NCBI GenBank assembly: GCA_022453515.1
Contig: JAJNNY010000013.1
Span: 620,001-684,000 of the forward strand
DNA length: 64,000 nucleotides
Source: Astrocystis sublimbata
Taxonomy: Eukaryota > Ascomycota > Sordariomycetes > Xylariales > Xylariaceae
Direction: 5' to 3'
Of this stretch, positions 46,984-60,025 are shown one piece after another. The notes under the pieces are model-generated. The model worked only from the letters and a program-made list of their open reading frames with translations, ran no database searches and was not told where the DNA came from. Within the stretch, counting starts at the first letter, position 1. Each line of letters starts with the position of its first letter. Made by a program: the position numbers and the translations under genes.

Positions 46984-48430
46984 ATGCAGCTCCGAACAGC
47001 GCGGGCGGCGCTGTTGACTGCCCGCTCCAGTGCCGCTGCTCGTCCCACCATATTATCAGCCTGCTCCGACTGTAGGAGAGCAGCCACCTCCGTCGACCTG
47101 CGCATCGCCAGTTCGAGGGCGCTCTATCACCAGACTTCACGGCGCTCTTCCGCCTGGGCCGCCGCCGTCTCCGTCGCCTCCAATGTCGTCTCCAACGCCG
47201 TGTCGAGGGCCACCAAGGGCGACTTACACATCGACCCTCTGCGCACGGTAGCCAAGGAGATGAAGTTCCTCACCGGGAACATAAGACAGCTTTTGGGGTC
47301 TGGTCATCCCGCTCTCGATCGAGTCGCCAAGTACTACACACAAGCCGAGGGCAAGCATGTGCGGCCCTTGATCGTCCTGCTCATGGCCCGCGCCACCGCC
47401 CTCTGTCCCAAGAACGAGTCCGCCCCCTCACTCTCACACGAGACCATCAACTCGTCGATATCGCCCCTCGACGTGCTATCCGACGTGAACCCCTCCTCCT
47501 CCACCCTGTCCGGCTACTCCTCCGAGCCCGAGTTCACCGAGAGCGACATACTCCCCTCCCAGCGACGGTTAGCAGAGATCACCGAGCTGATTCACACCGC
47601 CTCCCTGCTGCACGACGACGTCGTCGACCACTCCGTATCCCGGCGGGGTTCCCCCTCTGCCAACTTCGAATTCGGCAACAAGATGGCCGTATTAGCGGGC
47701 GACTTCCTCCTCGGCCGCGCCTCCGTTGCGCTCGCGCGGCTGCGCAATGCCGAGGTCATCGAGTTATTAGCCACCGTCATCGCAAATCTGGTCGAGGGCG
47801 AGTTCATGCAGCTGAAGAACACGGCGCGCGACGAGCGGAACCCGGCCTACTCCGAGGACATATTCAACTACTACCTACAAAAAACCTACCTCAAAACCGC
47901 CAGTTTAATATCAAAGTCCTGCAGGGCCTCGGCATTGCTGGGCCGCGCCGACGCGATAACAGTCGACGCCGCTTACGCCTATGGACGGAACCTAGGTTTG
48001 GCATTCCAACTGGTTGATGACATGCTGGATTACACCAAGTCCGGCAAGGACCTGGGGAAGCCGGCCGGTGCGGATTTAGAGCTGGGCCTGGCGACTGCGC
48101 CCTTGCTTTTTGCGTGGAAGACGACTCCTGAACTTGGCTCCTTGGTGGGAAGGAAGTTTGCGCAGGAGGGCGATGTGCAAAGAGTAAGTCTCAATCTATG
48201 CACCGTCGCACGTAATTCTCGTACATTTCTTGTATTGGCATAACGCTAACTAGAATTTTGCACTACAGGCGCGCGATCTCGTGATTCAAAGCAACGGCAT
48301 AGAACAAACGCGAGCGTTAGCAGACGACTATGCCCAACGGGCCATCTCGGCCCTCGACACCTTCCCCGACAGCGAAGCGAAGGACGGCCTCATCGACATG
48401 GCCATGAAGACTCTAAAACGCCAAAAATAG
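46984..48430 (+). CDS. COQ1: Mitochondrial polyprenyl diphosphate synthase (ubiquinone side chain)
   Basis: A trans-prenyltransferase that builds the long isoprenoid side chain of ubiquinone in mitochondria. Exons 46984-48183 and 48269-48430 give about 453 residues. The Arg/Ala/Ser-rich N-terminus looks like a mitochondrial targeting peptide. The first aspartate-rich motif is LLHDDVVDHS (flanked by ELIHTAS) and the second QLVDDMLDYT, with GKHVRPLIVLLMARA before them and the GEFMQLKN segment between. The C-terminal exon (GIEQTRALADDYAQRAISAL) is typical. A low-complexity Ser/Pro insert at about residues 145-185 is common in fungal members. Confidence 0.95.
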
Positions 48431-49070
48431 AAACAATATCTCAAAAAGTGAAACAAAAGCCAAAAGAATTGAAGGATTGTACTATTACTACAATCACAGC
48501 CACTTGTATCATCACATCAGACATGAAAGAAACATGACATGGAGTTATTAGACCGAGACCACGACGAAGACGGCGGGCGGTATGCGACATGCTTTTGTAT
48601 ATATACACGAGAATGAGAGAGAGAGAGAGAGAGAGAGATGAGTTGAGGACGAGGCATGTACCACTCCATCGCATTTGCTTACATCTAGGTAATGTGTAAC
48701 AACTAGTAGAGACGGAAGGGGGGGAACGTTGAGCGGAATAGAAGAAACAAGCATGCATGCATCCGGGCAGGACGGTTAAAAAGAACCTTGCAACTCAAAA
48801 TTTTGTGGCTTTATCATAGCTTGTTCTTCAAAACAAGACAAGAGTCAATGATCAAGGATGGTCATGAAGAAGTCCTCACTCCATGTTTATGCTCTGGACC
48901 AATGTGTGTTGTGCGCTTTACACGAAATCCGACATCACTTATTAGATCTAGGGTCTCGCCCTTCTCCCAATTCTCTTCGATTATTTAATCTTGCAACCTT
49001 TGCTATTAACCCATTGACCTAATCATAGCTCCCTCGAACCTACCTAGGTACCTACCTCCTTACCGACCTA
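48431..49070. other. Intergenic stretch with GA microsatellite
   Basis: 640 bp between convergent genes. A (GA)12 simple repeat lies at 48615-48638 and a TACCTAGGTACC-type run near 49040-49056. No gene seen. Confidence 0.5.
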
Positions 49071-50012
49071 TCATCGAGGATTATAATTGGCGCAGAATAA
49101 AGATACCAGAGGGTTCTAGTAGACACCAGTAAGTAAAGAGTCAGAAACTTTATGCACGATTGAGATTGGCATGCAGAGGGAAAAGATTAATAATTGAAGG
49201 AGGCGAATGGAAAGAGAAGAGAGGGAAGGAAACTCACTAGCAGAGTGACCTCGCAGCACATTCTCACGCCAGGACATGTGTCGATCTTGTCGTCGCCTAA
49301 TAATGTTAAACATCAGCATCATGATCTCTTCTCTTTTCTTTTCTTTTCTTTTCTCACATCCTTCGTACCTCCCGTCTTGCATCTACACCACCTCTCCTCT
49401 CGAACCAACCCAAAGAAATAGCACAAAAGAAGAAAAAAGAGAACACTAACAAACAAGCCCATTGACATCGTTCGGGTTCAGATTGTACCCGTACACGCCG
49501 GCCAGGAACACGACGACGGGCTGGTCCCCCGCGACCGCGATCCGGCAGCACTGCAGCGCCCCGCCGTTGCCGCCTTTGGACACGGCGCACTGCGGCGACG
49601 GGTGCGACGTCTGCAGCAGCGGAGGGGGGTCGGCGTTGCCTAGGTTTGCGAGGACTTTTGGGAGGGACCGGGGTGTTAGTTATGGTCTACATTAAGGAGG
49701 TGGTTTGTGTGGGCGTGGGTGTGAATTGAGTTGGGACGTTGGTGTTGGTGTTGGTGTTGGTGTTTATTAATCCCCAACATTGATATATTCTCAGGGAAGT
49801 GATGCCGTGAGACTGGAGAGAGAACGAAAGATTGTGCCGTTGAAGGAAGGAGGGAGAGAGGGGGGAGAGGACATACGGCTGATAATGGGCGCAAGCGGAC
49901 CCGTCGGCGATGAAGGCAGGAGAGGCCCCAGCGATAGTATCGGCTCGGGAATCCCGAAGACGACGGGATTAGGGATGGTAAGGACGAGGGCAAGGAGGAG
50001 CGGGAAAAGCAT
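49071..50012 (-). CDS. Hydrophobin (eight-cysteine, class I-like spacing)
   Basis: A small secreted amphipathic protein that coats aerial hyphae and spores. It only appears after splicing: exons 50012-49877, 49654-49451, 49296-49238 and 49115-49071, giving about 147 residues. The N-terminus (MLFPLLLALVLTIPNPVVFG) is a signal peptide, followed by a Pro-rich stretch. Eight cysteines appear in hydrophobin order: C-x12-CC-x31-C-x6-C-x5-CC-x12-C, with NPNDVNGL before the fourth Cys and CPGVRMCC after it. The 12-residue gaps depart slightly from both classes; the long x31 favours class I. An AATATAAATAG box lies about 255 bp upstream on the coding strand. The eighth Cys depends on the last intron being real. 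Confidence 0.82.
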
Positions 50013-53004
50013 TGTCGCTTTGGTAGGTTACTCTGTGCGCTGTCGCTTGCCGAAGGTGTCAAACGCTCAATGCAGGGCTGGACGGGCGAGAGCTGGGAAA
50101 CGTTTGGCTTGACACGGCTTCAGATCTAAGATCTAAGATCTAATAGATCGGTAGAATCCTGTGCAACGTGATAGTTGGTACGGTATGAACCAATCTAAGC
50201 GAAAAAAAGTCAACAGAGGCAAATCGACTCGAGTCAAGTCGAGGCGGGCTTCAACGGTGCTGTGCTATTTATATTGGCATGACTACTTCCTACTTGTATG
50301 TGAATGCGGTGCCAGCGCACCGGAGCTTTTTGATTAGGATCTCGAAGTAAGACGCACACCATGCGACCGAATCTAATTGAACACCGTCAAATTATTCTAG
50401 ATGACTCGCATGATATGTATGTATTAACGAATTTGACAACGTTGCCTCGTATCCCCACGGGGATACACTAAAATACCCGAGTCGCAGATATACTACTACC
50501 CTTCCCAGTTCACAGTCAATCATAGACGTCCGTCTATGCATACATAGGTACATGACCTTGACCGTGGGACAGATATAGTAGCATTCGTTGATGTTGGAAC
50601 GTCCCATGCTCCCTCCCTCCCCCTATTCCAATGCATGGAACTTTGATTGCATGAGCATGACATAAGTCAGTCAGCATCAGTGTCTGTGCTGTGCTTCGCT
50701 ACATCTCCACACTCGGGGCTTATGTATTACTTGCATGCATGCATCATGTAGTGTGCATGGCAGGTAAGGGGGCAAGAATCAACGGCTCAGCTGAACTTCA
50801 CATCGCAGGTCAATCCCTGGACTGACATCTGCAATTGAAGAGAACAGTGTTCTAGTTGCACCACCGGAGCAGATACAAACCTAGGTACTCAATGAGTTTC
50901 CCATCATCAACTTATTGTTTGACAAGAGTAGTACAATCAGTCAGCAAGTAGTCTTCATGGGACGATGTCTACATGTAGGCCAATGCAAGCCACCAACCTA
51001 GGCTCTTCAGCCTCAAGCTCACAAGCAGGTGAGGGAAGAAAAAAACGTACAACACCAGGGATTCGCTGGTCGTCACCGACCCAACTACTGATCTGGCGCT
51101 CTCCAGTTTATCAAGGGCAGAGCGGACGGGATGCCGAGTTCTCTAGAGGCTATGATCGTACGTGAGAGCTTCGTCTCGTGTCGTTTCCTATATAGTACAA
51201 CCACGTGTTGAGCAAGGACTAAGTCCCCTTCAAGAAAACCTAGGTACATGCTACATCAATATGTGTCTCGCGACACATTGTGATATTCTGCCACCAATTA
51301 GCAACGAAACATAGCTTATACCGGTTTCTAGGCTGCAGCTACTTTAATGTCTTTATTTCAGGCATGGGACGATCAGAGTACCGGTGAAGAGTTACGGGCA
51401 TAGGTCATTACGAATCGCATCTCATCTCAGCTCAGATCGACTACCAAGTTTTGAGCTGCTCAAAATATGCCAAGGCCCAAGAGGACCGTGTCAGACGCCA
51501 CCATTGGAGATTCAAGTCGCCAATCGCCTAATATGTGTCCGCTGTCGAAGCTGATTGGTCTCGCGCCAAGGGGAGAATTGGCCGGTCGAGCCAATAGCCA
51601 ATAGCCCATGGTGCAAATACAACGCCGACGCATCTCTTGTGATTGAGTATGGAGAAATCGTACGACCTTTGCTTATAAGGGGAATAAGTGTGTGTAATTG
51701 TAAGGTAAGGCAATATCCAGCTGTCGATGACCGACATGAGCGAATACCTGTTGGATGGCGAGCTGAAAGTGAGACCTTTCAGAGAGGTTGTCGCGAGGCG
51801 CAAGATCACTCCTCTTATTATTTTCAGATATGTACATATGGGGCGATTGGAGCAGCTGGAACGCCCGTTGAGCTGCAGTGCAGTGCAGCGACGCCTCGCG
51901 CTATGCATGTCGCACATGCAGTCGGCGCCGTGGCTTTTTCCAGCAACGTGGTAATGTTTCCCCGAATATCTATTTCCTACCTACCCAGACAAAGCAATGT
52001 AGCGAGAGCACCACCAGCGTGAGAATCATCACCCCATCGTGGCCAATTGAGATGGTTAACAGATCTTCAACAACTTGGACTTGGTAGGCGAGCAGGCAGT
52101 CAGGGGCGAGAGTTGCGAATAGATTGCTCCCATAGCTGCTATCTTCCAATTGCACACATGTACTTCGCAAAACCGAAGATGTGTGTGTGTGAAACCTGTT
52201 TTTCCTTGGAGAATAAATCTACACTCAAGAAGGCAGCTCGTGCCGAACTCTCCTAGTCCCTGCTACGATTGGGGTCCATCTGCTTTTGCTTTTGGTGACC
52301 GCCCGATTCGTCAGCTAACGTTTATATGCAAGACTACGGTGGGTGTTACCAACGGCGGTTGAGAAAAAGTCTAGATCCCGACTTCAGCTGTATACACGAA
52401 ATGCCAAATCGGGCATCATGCCCTTTTGGGCCGGTCACAGTTTCTACGTAGTAGGTATGTATTGAACTTCAATTAGACGAAACTTCATTAGAGCTTGGCC
52501 AAATTTTTCTTAACACTATGCCATTCTTGTATACTTTGATATCGGTCAGTCTAAATATATTTCTCAAAAAGAAAAAAGGGTTTAACCGTGGAATAGATTA
52601 CCACCCCATTCAGAAGTAAGTCTTCGACCTAAGTTAATCGGCGCAAATCAAAGAGCAATATCCACATATACAGTATGCCACTTTGACTCACGACTCTCAA
52701 TCTGTCGCTTACCCTATAGTAACACATAGCCATTAAGTTACCACAAGCCAGATTGTGACGAGGTCACTTCCCAGTCAGCATATAAGGCGGTTGGCGGTGT
52801 TACCGCTCGCTTTCTGGCCAACTCGTGGGGTAACTGCAAATAACCTTTGAAGGGACACAGATGACAACACAAAAAAGCCGTGAACCTCTCCGTATCTACT
52901 ATCTTAGTTGTCATAGCTGTGAAGGACAGTTGTTGGTTCACGATCAATTATTTTTGTGACTTGCAATTTGAGGCTTTGTGCTTGACACAAGGTAGTCAAC
53001 TGGA
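50013..53004. other. Intergenic stretch, 3.0 kb
   Basis: No gene supported. It holds the hydrophobin promoter, a tandem AGATCTA run near 50122-50145, and the upstream region of the P450 gene. Paired open frames around 51528-52022 on both strands lack any signature. A large upstream region is common for hydrophobin genes, but that link is inference. Confidence 0.45.
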
Positions 53005-55028
53005 ATGATGGCCTCGCTTTCGGGTACTTTTCTAGTATCGACTCTTAAGTTAATCGGCATAGCATCTATACTCGCCCTTCTCGTCACGTTCCTCAACCTA
53101 GTCCGCCGCCTGTTCTCACGGGCGTCATTGCCCAACAGCCTACCATGGGCCGGCGCAGGGGATCGTAGCAGCATCCTCAGCATAGCGAAAGCCAACCTCC
53201 GAAGCTTTTTCCATCTCCCAGACCTCCTAGACGAAGGCTACGCAAAAGTGAGTGTCTTCTGCCCCTTGAATCAAAGCTCAACTAAAAGCTGACTATTCTA
53301 TACAACAGTACTCCAAAAATAACCAAACCTACGTCCTCCCCTACTTCATCAACGGGCCCCAAGTGCTGCTCCCGCCCTCGCAGGTCCCGTGGCTCCTCGC
53401 CCAGCCCGACAGCGTGCTGAGCCAGGAGGCTGTGAACCGCCAGTTCCTGCAGGCCGAGTACGCCTTCTTCCACGCGAACCGCGTCGCCGACCCCGTCCAT
53501 CCGGAGGTCATCCAGCACCAGCTGACGAAGAAGCTTGGGTCGTTCGCCGATGACGTCGCTGATGAGGCGCGCGCCGCGCTGGAAGATTGCTGGGGCACGG
53601 ACACGCGGGAGTGGAGGGAGGTGAGACTGTACGACTCGATGCTCGAGGTCGTTGCGCGGCTGTCGATTCGCGTGTTGATGGGGCGCGGGTTCTGTGGTGA
53701 TAAGACGTTCGTGGCTATCTGTAGCCAGTTCATTCGCCAGGTCGCGGTGGCGGCGGCTGCTATTAGTCTATTTCCCGACTTTCTCAAGCCGTAAGTTGTT
53801 GTTGTTTTGGCTGTTTGCAGTTGACGTTTCCCTGTCCGCACTGTTGGGAGACCAGGTAATCAATGACATGTCATGTCTTGGGCTTGTGAAAGGGGCACTG
53901 TGGTATCCTGCAAAGCATGCGCTGACGAGCTGGAAATCTATCTTAGCCTCGTCGGTCCAATCTTCACGTTCTACGACTACATTCTCTACCGTCGCTGCAG
54001 GAGCTTCCTGATGCCCATCATCCGCGAGCGACTTGCGCGGCTCAGGAACCCAGATGCGGAAAAGCACCCATTGGAAAATCCAACCCAGCACGTACGTGAG
54101 ACGAATCATTTCCCGATATTAAAGGTTTCAGACATTAACAGTGCCCCCTAGAACGACTTCATACAATGGTCAATCGACCACGCCGTGGCCAAACCCATCC
54201 TAAACCCCACCGAGCTCGACCCGCGCGTCATCGCCGCGCGCTTCTCCGTCCTCTCCTTCGCCGCGATCCAATCGTCCGTCATAACACTGACCAACACGCT
54301 CTTCGACATCGCCTCCTCGCCCTCGTGCGGCGATATCCTAAGCTCCCTGCGCGAAGAAGTCATTAGCGAAACCAGTATATCAACAGGCACCAGAGAGGCG
54401 AAAGATTGGTCAAAGACAGCGCTATCGCGGCTGCGACACGTCGACTCGGCGCTGCGTGAAAGCCTGCGACTGAATGGCTTCATCGAGCGCGGGGTCTTGA
54501 AGATGGTGGTGGCGCCCGAGGGGATCACGCTCCCGGACGGCGCGCATATTCCATATGGCACCAAGGTTGGGGTCTCGGGGTACAGTATCCATCGCGATGA
54601 GGGGAATTACGTTCATGCGGCGCGGTATGATGCTTTTCGGTTTGTTCGGGGGCAGCAGCAGGCGGGTAAAGGTGGAGAAGGCGATAAGAACAAGGAAAAG
54701 GACAAGGAGAAGAAGCCCCAGGGCCTCATTAATACGAGCGAGAAGTTTATGGGTTTTAGTTACGGATCGCATGCTTGGTAAGCCCTTTTTCCTTCCTGGC
54801 GTACTCACAAGATGAATACTTGTATGTTGTGTGCACAGCTAATTTGATTTGATATGGTGTATCAGTCCCGGTCGCTTCTTCGCCGCAAATCAGCTGAAGA
54901 TCGCGCTAGGGCATATTGCCTTGCTGTATGAAATTGAAGTAATTCCTACGAAGCCAGAAAACAAGTGGTTCTTTGGGCATATCGCGCCTCCTCTCACTGA
55001 GACAATAAGAGTTCGACGGAGAAGCTAG
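53005..55028 (+). CDS. Cytochrome P450 monooxygenase
   Basis: A membrane-anchored heme-thiolate monooxygenase of about 552 residues. Five exons: 53005-53247, 53309-53790, 53947-54091, 54152-54777 and 54866-55028. The N-terminus has a TM anchor (IGIASILALLVTFL). The helix-K ExxR is in SALRESLRL, and the heme loop FSYGSHAWCPG spans the last intron with the ligand Cys near residue 499. The I-helix reads SFAAIQSSVITLTN, lacking the usual acidic-alcohol pair, as in several fungal secondary-metabolism P450s. A Lys/Glu-rich insert at about residues 450-470 precedes the heme region. It is 25 kb from the PKS-NRPS; no direct link can be shown. It faces the peroxygenase gene tail to tail. Confidence 0.91.
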
Positions 55029-55176
55029 GGCTCACATATTCTGTGATTTGAGAAGTTGCGGATGTTCACAGAGACATTGGATTTTAGTAATACCGTAGTG
55101 GCATTTACTATCATAGGCATATAATAATGATCATAAAGGGGTATCGTCAAGAAGAAGAATAGCAGGAGAGAAAAAT

Positions 55177-56763
55177 TCATAGCGCTATGCCGTTTCGCTT
55201 AGCCCCTGGATAGCGATCCAGCAGAGCCGACCATAGATCCTTTCCTCCCAAGGTGAGATCCTTGTAGGCAGGACAAGACAGATCTAGCAGCGGGCTTTTG
55301 ACGACTTTGTTGACAAGCTTCAGAGGAGCCTGGATGACCTTGAAGATAGTTGACAGACTGTTTGGGGCAAACGTCTTCAGCACGGTTAGAGACAAGCAAA
55401 CGAGGTTGTTGCCCTCAAGGAGCGCTTCGGAATTGAGCAAACCGCCAGTGACGTCGGCAAAGTTGACTCCGACGAATGTGTTGACTTCCCCCAAATTGCC
55501 CCCAATGCTGAGCAGGATCGGGTGCTTCTTCACCCAATTGGTTAGGTCGATGTTGTAGTCATTGAGGCTGTAGTCCGTGCTTCGGCGGTACCAGTTCTCG
55601 GGGATTCTTTCGTGTCCCTCCTTGTAGACACGTTTTCCGTTCTCTTCATAGACGCCGTAGAAGCTGGAGAGAACTTCCTTGGCTAGGAGGGTATTAGTAT
55701 GACCTAGACGGGAGGCAGAGGAGGGTAACCATTTGGGAAGCGCAAGTGAACCTACAGAGATGACCTCCTAGAGAATGCTCTTCCGTATTATTGCTCATGA
55801 AGCGACCGAGAAATGCGTAAGCGGCATTTCGAGCAATGGTTCCCGAGTAAGGGCCGTAATAGAAGAACGGGTCGGTAGCAATACTCTCGTGGAAGCGCTC
55901 GGCAGCATAATCGGCCAAGTCATCCATCGTGATATCTCCATCGTCGCCGTATCTAAGCAGTCTCTCAAATAAGGTCGTATTCAACGTGTGTGCGTTTCCG
56001 GTGAAGTAGAGGTCGTTGCGCGTGGCCGACGAGTCAGATTCGATCAGGTTGTGCGAGCCATCGAGTCCTCTCGGCTTCCCCAACAACCCGAGCCCATTTC
56101 CGAGTATGTTGCTCGATTTCGAGGATACGCCGCCGATGGAGAAACCGGGATGCAGCGACACGGGGTTTCCGACGTAGGCAGTCACCACTCCCGAGAGCAG
56201 CGTGATGAGATCAAAGCCCATGCCGTAAACTGCCGTCTCGTTAACAAAACATAGTCGGTTTTCTGATTCTTCGCGTAACCTACCTGTCATAACTGGCTCA
56301 ATGATGTCAAGCATCTGTTGTCAAGTAATTAGATCGCGCCATAGAGAATGACATGTTTTGTATCAAACATACGCCAACTATACCGTCATGCGGGATGTAG
56401 CCATGGTTGGCGAGAGCGTTGAGGCCAGGACACGGCCCTCGTTGGTCACCATTATCGAAGTCCGGTGCTTTGAAAGCGTGTTTACCAGATACTATCAAAG
56501 CTATCAGCACGTGGTGTATTGGTAATAGCCAAAGGGTAACAAGAATGGAGGGTTGGCGAACCATCGATAGGGTTTGTTAGTGGGTCAAATGACGATTTCC
56601 TCCCCTTCAACCGGACCAAGTGCTCCTGAAACTCATCGATCGACCTTTCTGTGAGCAGCGATAGAGATTCATCGCGCTGTATAAGCCGTGCTAGATTTTC
56701 GGCGGTCGGAAATGCAGATGTTGCCGTGATGGCGGCTCCCACAAGGGCAGTAACGATTCGCAT
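55177..56763 (-). CDS. Heme-thiolate peroxygenase (chloroperoxidase/UPO family)
   Basis: A secreted heme-thiolate peroxidase/peroxygenase that oxidises organic substrates with hydrogen peroxide. Five exons: 56763-56562, 56491-56373, 56314-56284, 56229-55756 and 55682-55177, giving about 443 residues. The N-terminus (MRIVTALVGAAITATSAFP) is a signal peptide. The heme ligand lies in DQRGPCPGLNALANHGY (Cys near residue 88). The acid-base region reads ESDSSATR, with Ser where short UPOs have His, closer to the long-type E-G-D...R arrangement. RNAAYAFLGRFMSNN follows. The donor of intron 1 (GTTCGC) is weak but restores the VSGKHAF family segment. The gap to the P450 stop is about 150 bp. Confidence 0.88.
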
Positions 56764-58883
56764 CTTGGCGTGTTACCCCGTAATTTTCGATTAGGTTGAT
56801 CACATTGTAATACTGGGCAATTAGACGTCAAGGAAAATCAACAGTATCTATATGCCACATAGTGCAGTCATCAGTCATGATCTGTTGTGGCTTATACTCA
56901 AGATGTGCCCATTTCAAGATGAAGGGGCTACGCGGGGAATTTCGAATGGTAGGCTGAGCGCGTGGCCCCGCCATCGAAGCCTCGAAACTCGCCGTATATT
57001 TATCTCCGATGCATCGCGATTCATGTTGCGAATTGGAACGAATGAGAGTCATACGATTCACCAAGTGTAGGTGGTTGCCCCCCGGGCATCATCTCCAAGT
57101 TCGAGATGGAGGATTACGAGTGCACTTGGAGTAAGTACATCTGTAACTATCGTGCAAGAACCAGCGCCTGACCAGTGCAGATGGGCCTGGATGGGGTGGA
57201 TTGCTCAGCGTCCTGATATGGTTAGCAAGACGTTGGATCTGTGGAAAGCCCGCCGCGATCCGACGCAATGGGCCAATCACCATGCTCGTTGGGGTGATGA
57301 TCTGCAACGCCCCGTTCCGCTGCGCTGGGGTTGTCCTGCAGGTAAAATTGTGCATTATGCCATTTGTCCAGAAACCTTGAACATGTGAAAGCGAAGACCT
57401 TGGAGACTTCAAGGTCCTGATTGGCAGTTTGTATTGGGCTCTGCCAAATCATCCAAAATCGTAGATAGCATCTGAGCATACATGTGACACTAGTGATTTA
57501 GACGGGAACATAAGTCATCGTAGAGAAATGTCTCAGCAAGGCCATGCAGCGTACCTGAATCAGGCTGTCAGGCGAGTCAGGTAGTGTCAACCTGCTCGCC
57601 AGGTACAATCATGGCGGGTTACGCGATTCAGTCACTGACCATCTAATCTAAGCCTTACAAGCAAATGCAGTTCGCATCTTTGTGATCAAACACAACCACA
57701 ACACCTGACACATCCACACTAACTAAACAAAAGGAAAGGTCAGAGCCCGCTTTTGTCTTCGGGAATTGCGGAGCTGGTCGGATCGGATGCTTGTCGACAG
57801 GAGCAGCGAACTCTTCATGCACCAACAGATAGGCGCCGAGTTTGCGGCTGCCGGTATGCCAAGTCGGCACCGGGAATCAGAAGAGGCTTCTTGTGACGAC
57901 CAGCCGGTGTCCGTCCGGCGTTGGTCAGGGCCCTTGCCTGATCGCGTTGTTGGTGTTGGCGCATAAGCAGAAAGGAACCTTTCCCAAGCATCCGTGAGCC
58001 AGTCTTGTGCTGAGGGAAAACTCCAAGAGGTCAAGCCACATGCCCCCAGACTGAAGACTCGTAACGCGCGGTAGGTGGTATTCGGTCGTCTCAAACTCAA
58101 GCGTGATTCATCTGATAAACAGAGATAGCAATGCACTTCTGAGGCGCGAAGTGGGTATCATACCTGTAGCTACAGAATTAGATCAACGCCAGCTGCCTGA
58201 CGATGTACGAGTAGGCCCGTTGTGACATCTTCCAAGGTTACCGTGGTTAGAATCTTTGGGGGTTCTCCAGGCCCGTTTGGGACAAATTCGGCAGATCGTA
58301 GACAGCATATATCCAACAAGGTACATTCTGACTAGGTAGCATAGCACGTGTCGGGGTTGACTTCAACGTGTTAGATGTTTGCGAGTACATCATACAATTG
58401 CTTCAAAATGGGGCTTTTGGATTGGGTATCATCATCGATGCCCAAGTCGCTGATATCCGGTCATAAACCGTACAATTCATATTATGTGTATTCTAATGTT
58501 CGGAAGTGGCTATCCTTCCTGTCAGATCGCGAGGCTATGCAATGATTTCTTTGCAACCCCAATATCCACCGTTTGTACACTCGTTGCCGGATTCTGCAAC
58601 ATTCTATGTACAATATGCGCGTATCAGATGGTCAGTTGCGACTTGCACAACTTCCTCGTCGCGGATGTCGCGCTCTCGATCATCGTGGAGCATCTGTCCA
58701 TGTCGAGCGATCAACACACCGGCTGCCTGGGTGGGACAGTACCAAGATTATGTGTATGTCGCGTATGACGATGGGTACGAGGATACAGATGTACGATCTC
58801 ACAACCATTCTCGAATCGCAACTGTTATAGGGCGCCCGCCCATGACTACGTCTGTTTCCTATGACGTACGCTCCCATCATCCC
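56764..58883. other. Intergenic stretch, 2.1 kb
   Basis: No gene supported. Open frames on both strands (for example 57071-57388 plus, 57723-58136 minus) overlap each other and have no signature. It holds the peroxygenase promoter and the 3' flank of the F-box gene. Confidence 0.45.
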
Positions 58884-60025
58884 CTAGAACGGGATATATG
58901 CAAAATAAACCAAAAATGTCGCTATGCCGAACACGAACTTCATTCTCTTGCGCAGCCCCCTCTGCAAGAATCGTCGCGGGTCGTAACCGGAATTAAGTAG
59001 TGCATGTCCTACGAAGTCGAGGACACGGAAGACGCTAAGACGAATCAGTATACTATCATTTTATTGCGATTGGGCGATAATGACACCACTTACAGGTTGA
59101 TTAAGAAAATGCCAAAACCGAACTTCGCAAGAGAGCCGTCGTTTGTTCGGTGGAGGACGGTTGTCCGGGCCGAGTATGCAACCGGGGGTATCCGTAAAAC
59201 AGTCAAGACGAGCTCAGTAAAGAGGAGCCTCGTATATTTGCGCTCGTTGTTAGTGCAGATGCGGCAGATGAAGACCGCCACAGATATCATCGCCAGCGCA
59301 AAGTCGAGCTACACACGGAGTTAGAAGAGCAACAAAAATGACGCGAAGAGGGAATGAAGACATACACTCGAGGGGATCAACACGCCCGACTGGTGTTTAT
59401 AGCGAGTCCATGCCAGGACAGCGCAAAGAACACCAATTCCAAACTGGAGGGTGGCCATGAAGAGCCATATGAGGAGGACAAGTCGCCTCCTGGCGCGGCA
59501 TCCGGCATGGAGGCGGTCGACGCCGTCGTCACGGCCGTTGTTCACGACGGGCCAATTGCAGAACTGACATATGTAGCCCTCGTCGCCGTTTGCGATTTGT
59601 ATGACGGGCCACGGATTGATGTGGTAGTCTACGGTGATACGATTACTCCAGCATCGGAAACACACAGACTGCCATGTGAAGGCGCCCTTGTTCTTATCGA
59701 CGACGAGGCGATCAAGCCCAGGCGAAGCCAAGCACTCGTAGCAGCACTTGTTGAGGCTGAGACTGGCGAGGCCGTTGCGAACAAAGAGGCGGCGCAGGAG
59801 ATCCGGGGTGATCACGTGATAATAGAACCTACTCGTCCGTCGTAGCTGCAACAGACTTTCGATATCCAAATACGCTAGGATGATATCGTGAAGCTCCTGA
59901 GGAAGACTGTACAAGTCGGTAGCATGAACGCTCTCGGAATGACGCTGTGGCTGTGAACTGTGATGACGAGATATGCCCCGGCTATTGTAGATGCTCAGCT
60001 CGTGGCCCTGGTCCTGAGCGGGCAT
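58884..60025 (-). CDS. F-box protein with C-terminal membrane segments
   Basis: Probably a substrate adaptor for an SCF ubiquitin ligase that is anchored in a membrane. Three exons, 60025-59366, 59308-59094 and 59034-58884, give about 341 residues. The F-box is near residues 38-80 (LYSLPQELHDIILAYLDIESLLQLRRTS, partly quoted). Two CxxC pairs (CYEC, CFRC) follow, as in many fungal F-box proteins, and a third lies at CQFC. The second half has about four hydrophobic segments, starting with LVLLIWLFMATLQFGIGVLCA and ending at FGIATFLVYFAYIPF. The continuity of those segments across two introns supports the model. Ligands and targets are unknown. Confidence 0.78.

Noticed and set aside
46619..47140. 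173-codon minus-strand open frame between VMA12 and COQ1
   Set aside because: Runs antisense into the COQ1 targeting peptide, with no signature.
51528..52022. Paired open frames of 129 and 155 codons on opposite strands
   Set aside because: Mutual antisense overlap and no signature; probably chance.
57723..58136. 137-codon minus-strand open frame in the gene-poor stretch
   Set aside because: Overlaps other open frames on both strands and shows no motif, signal peptide or TM segment.
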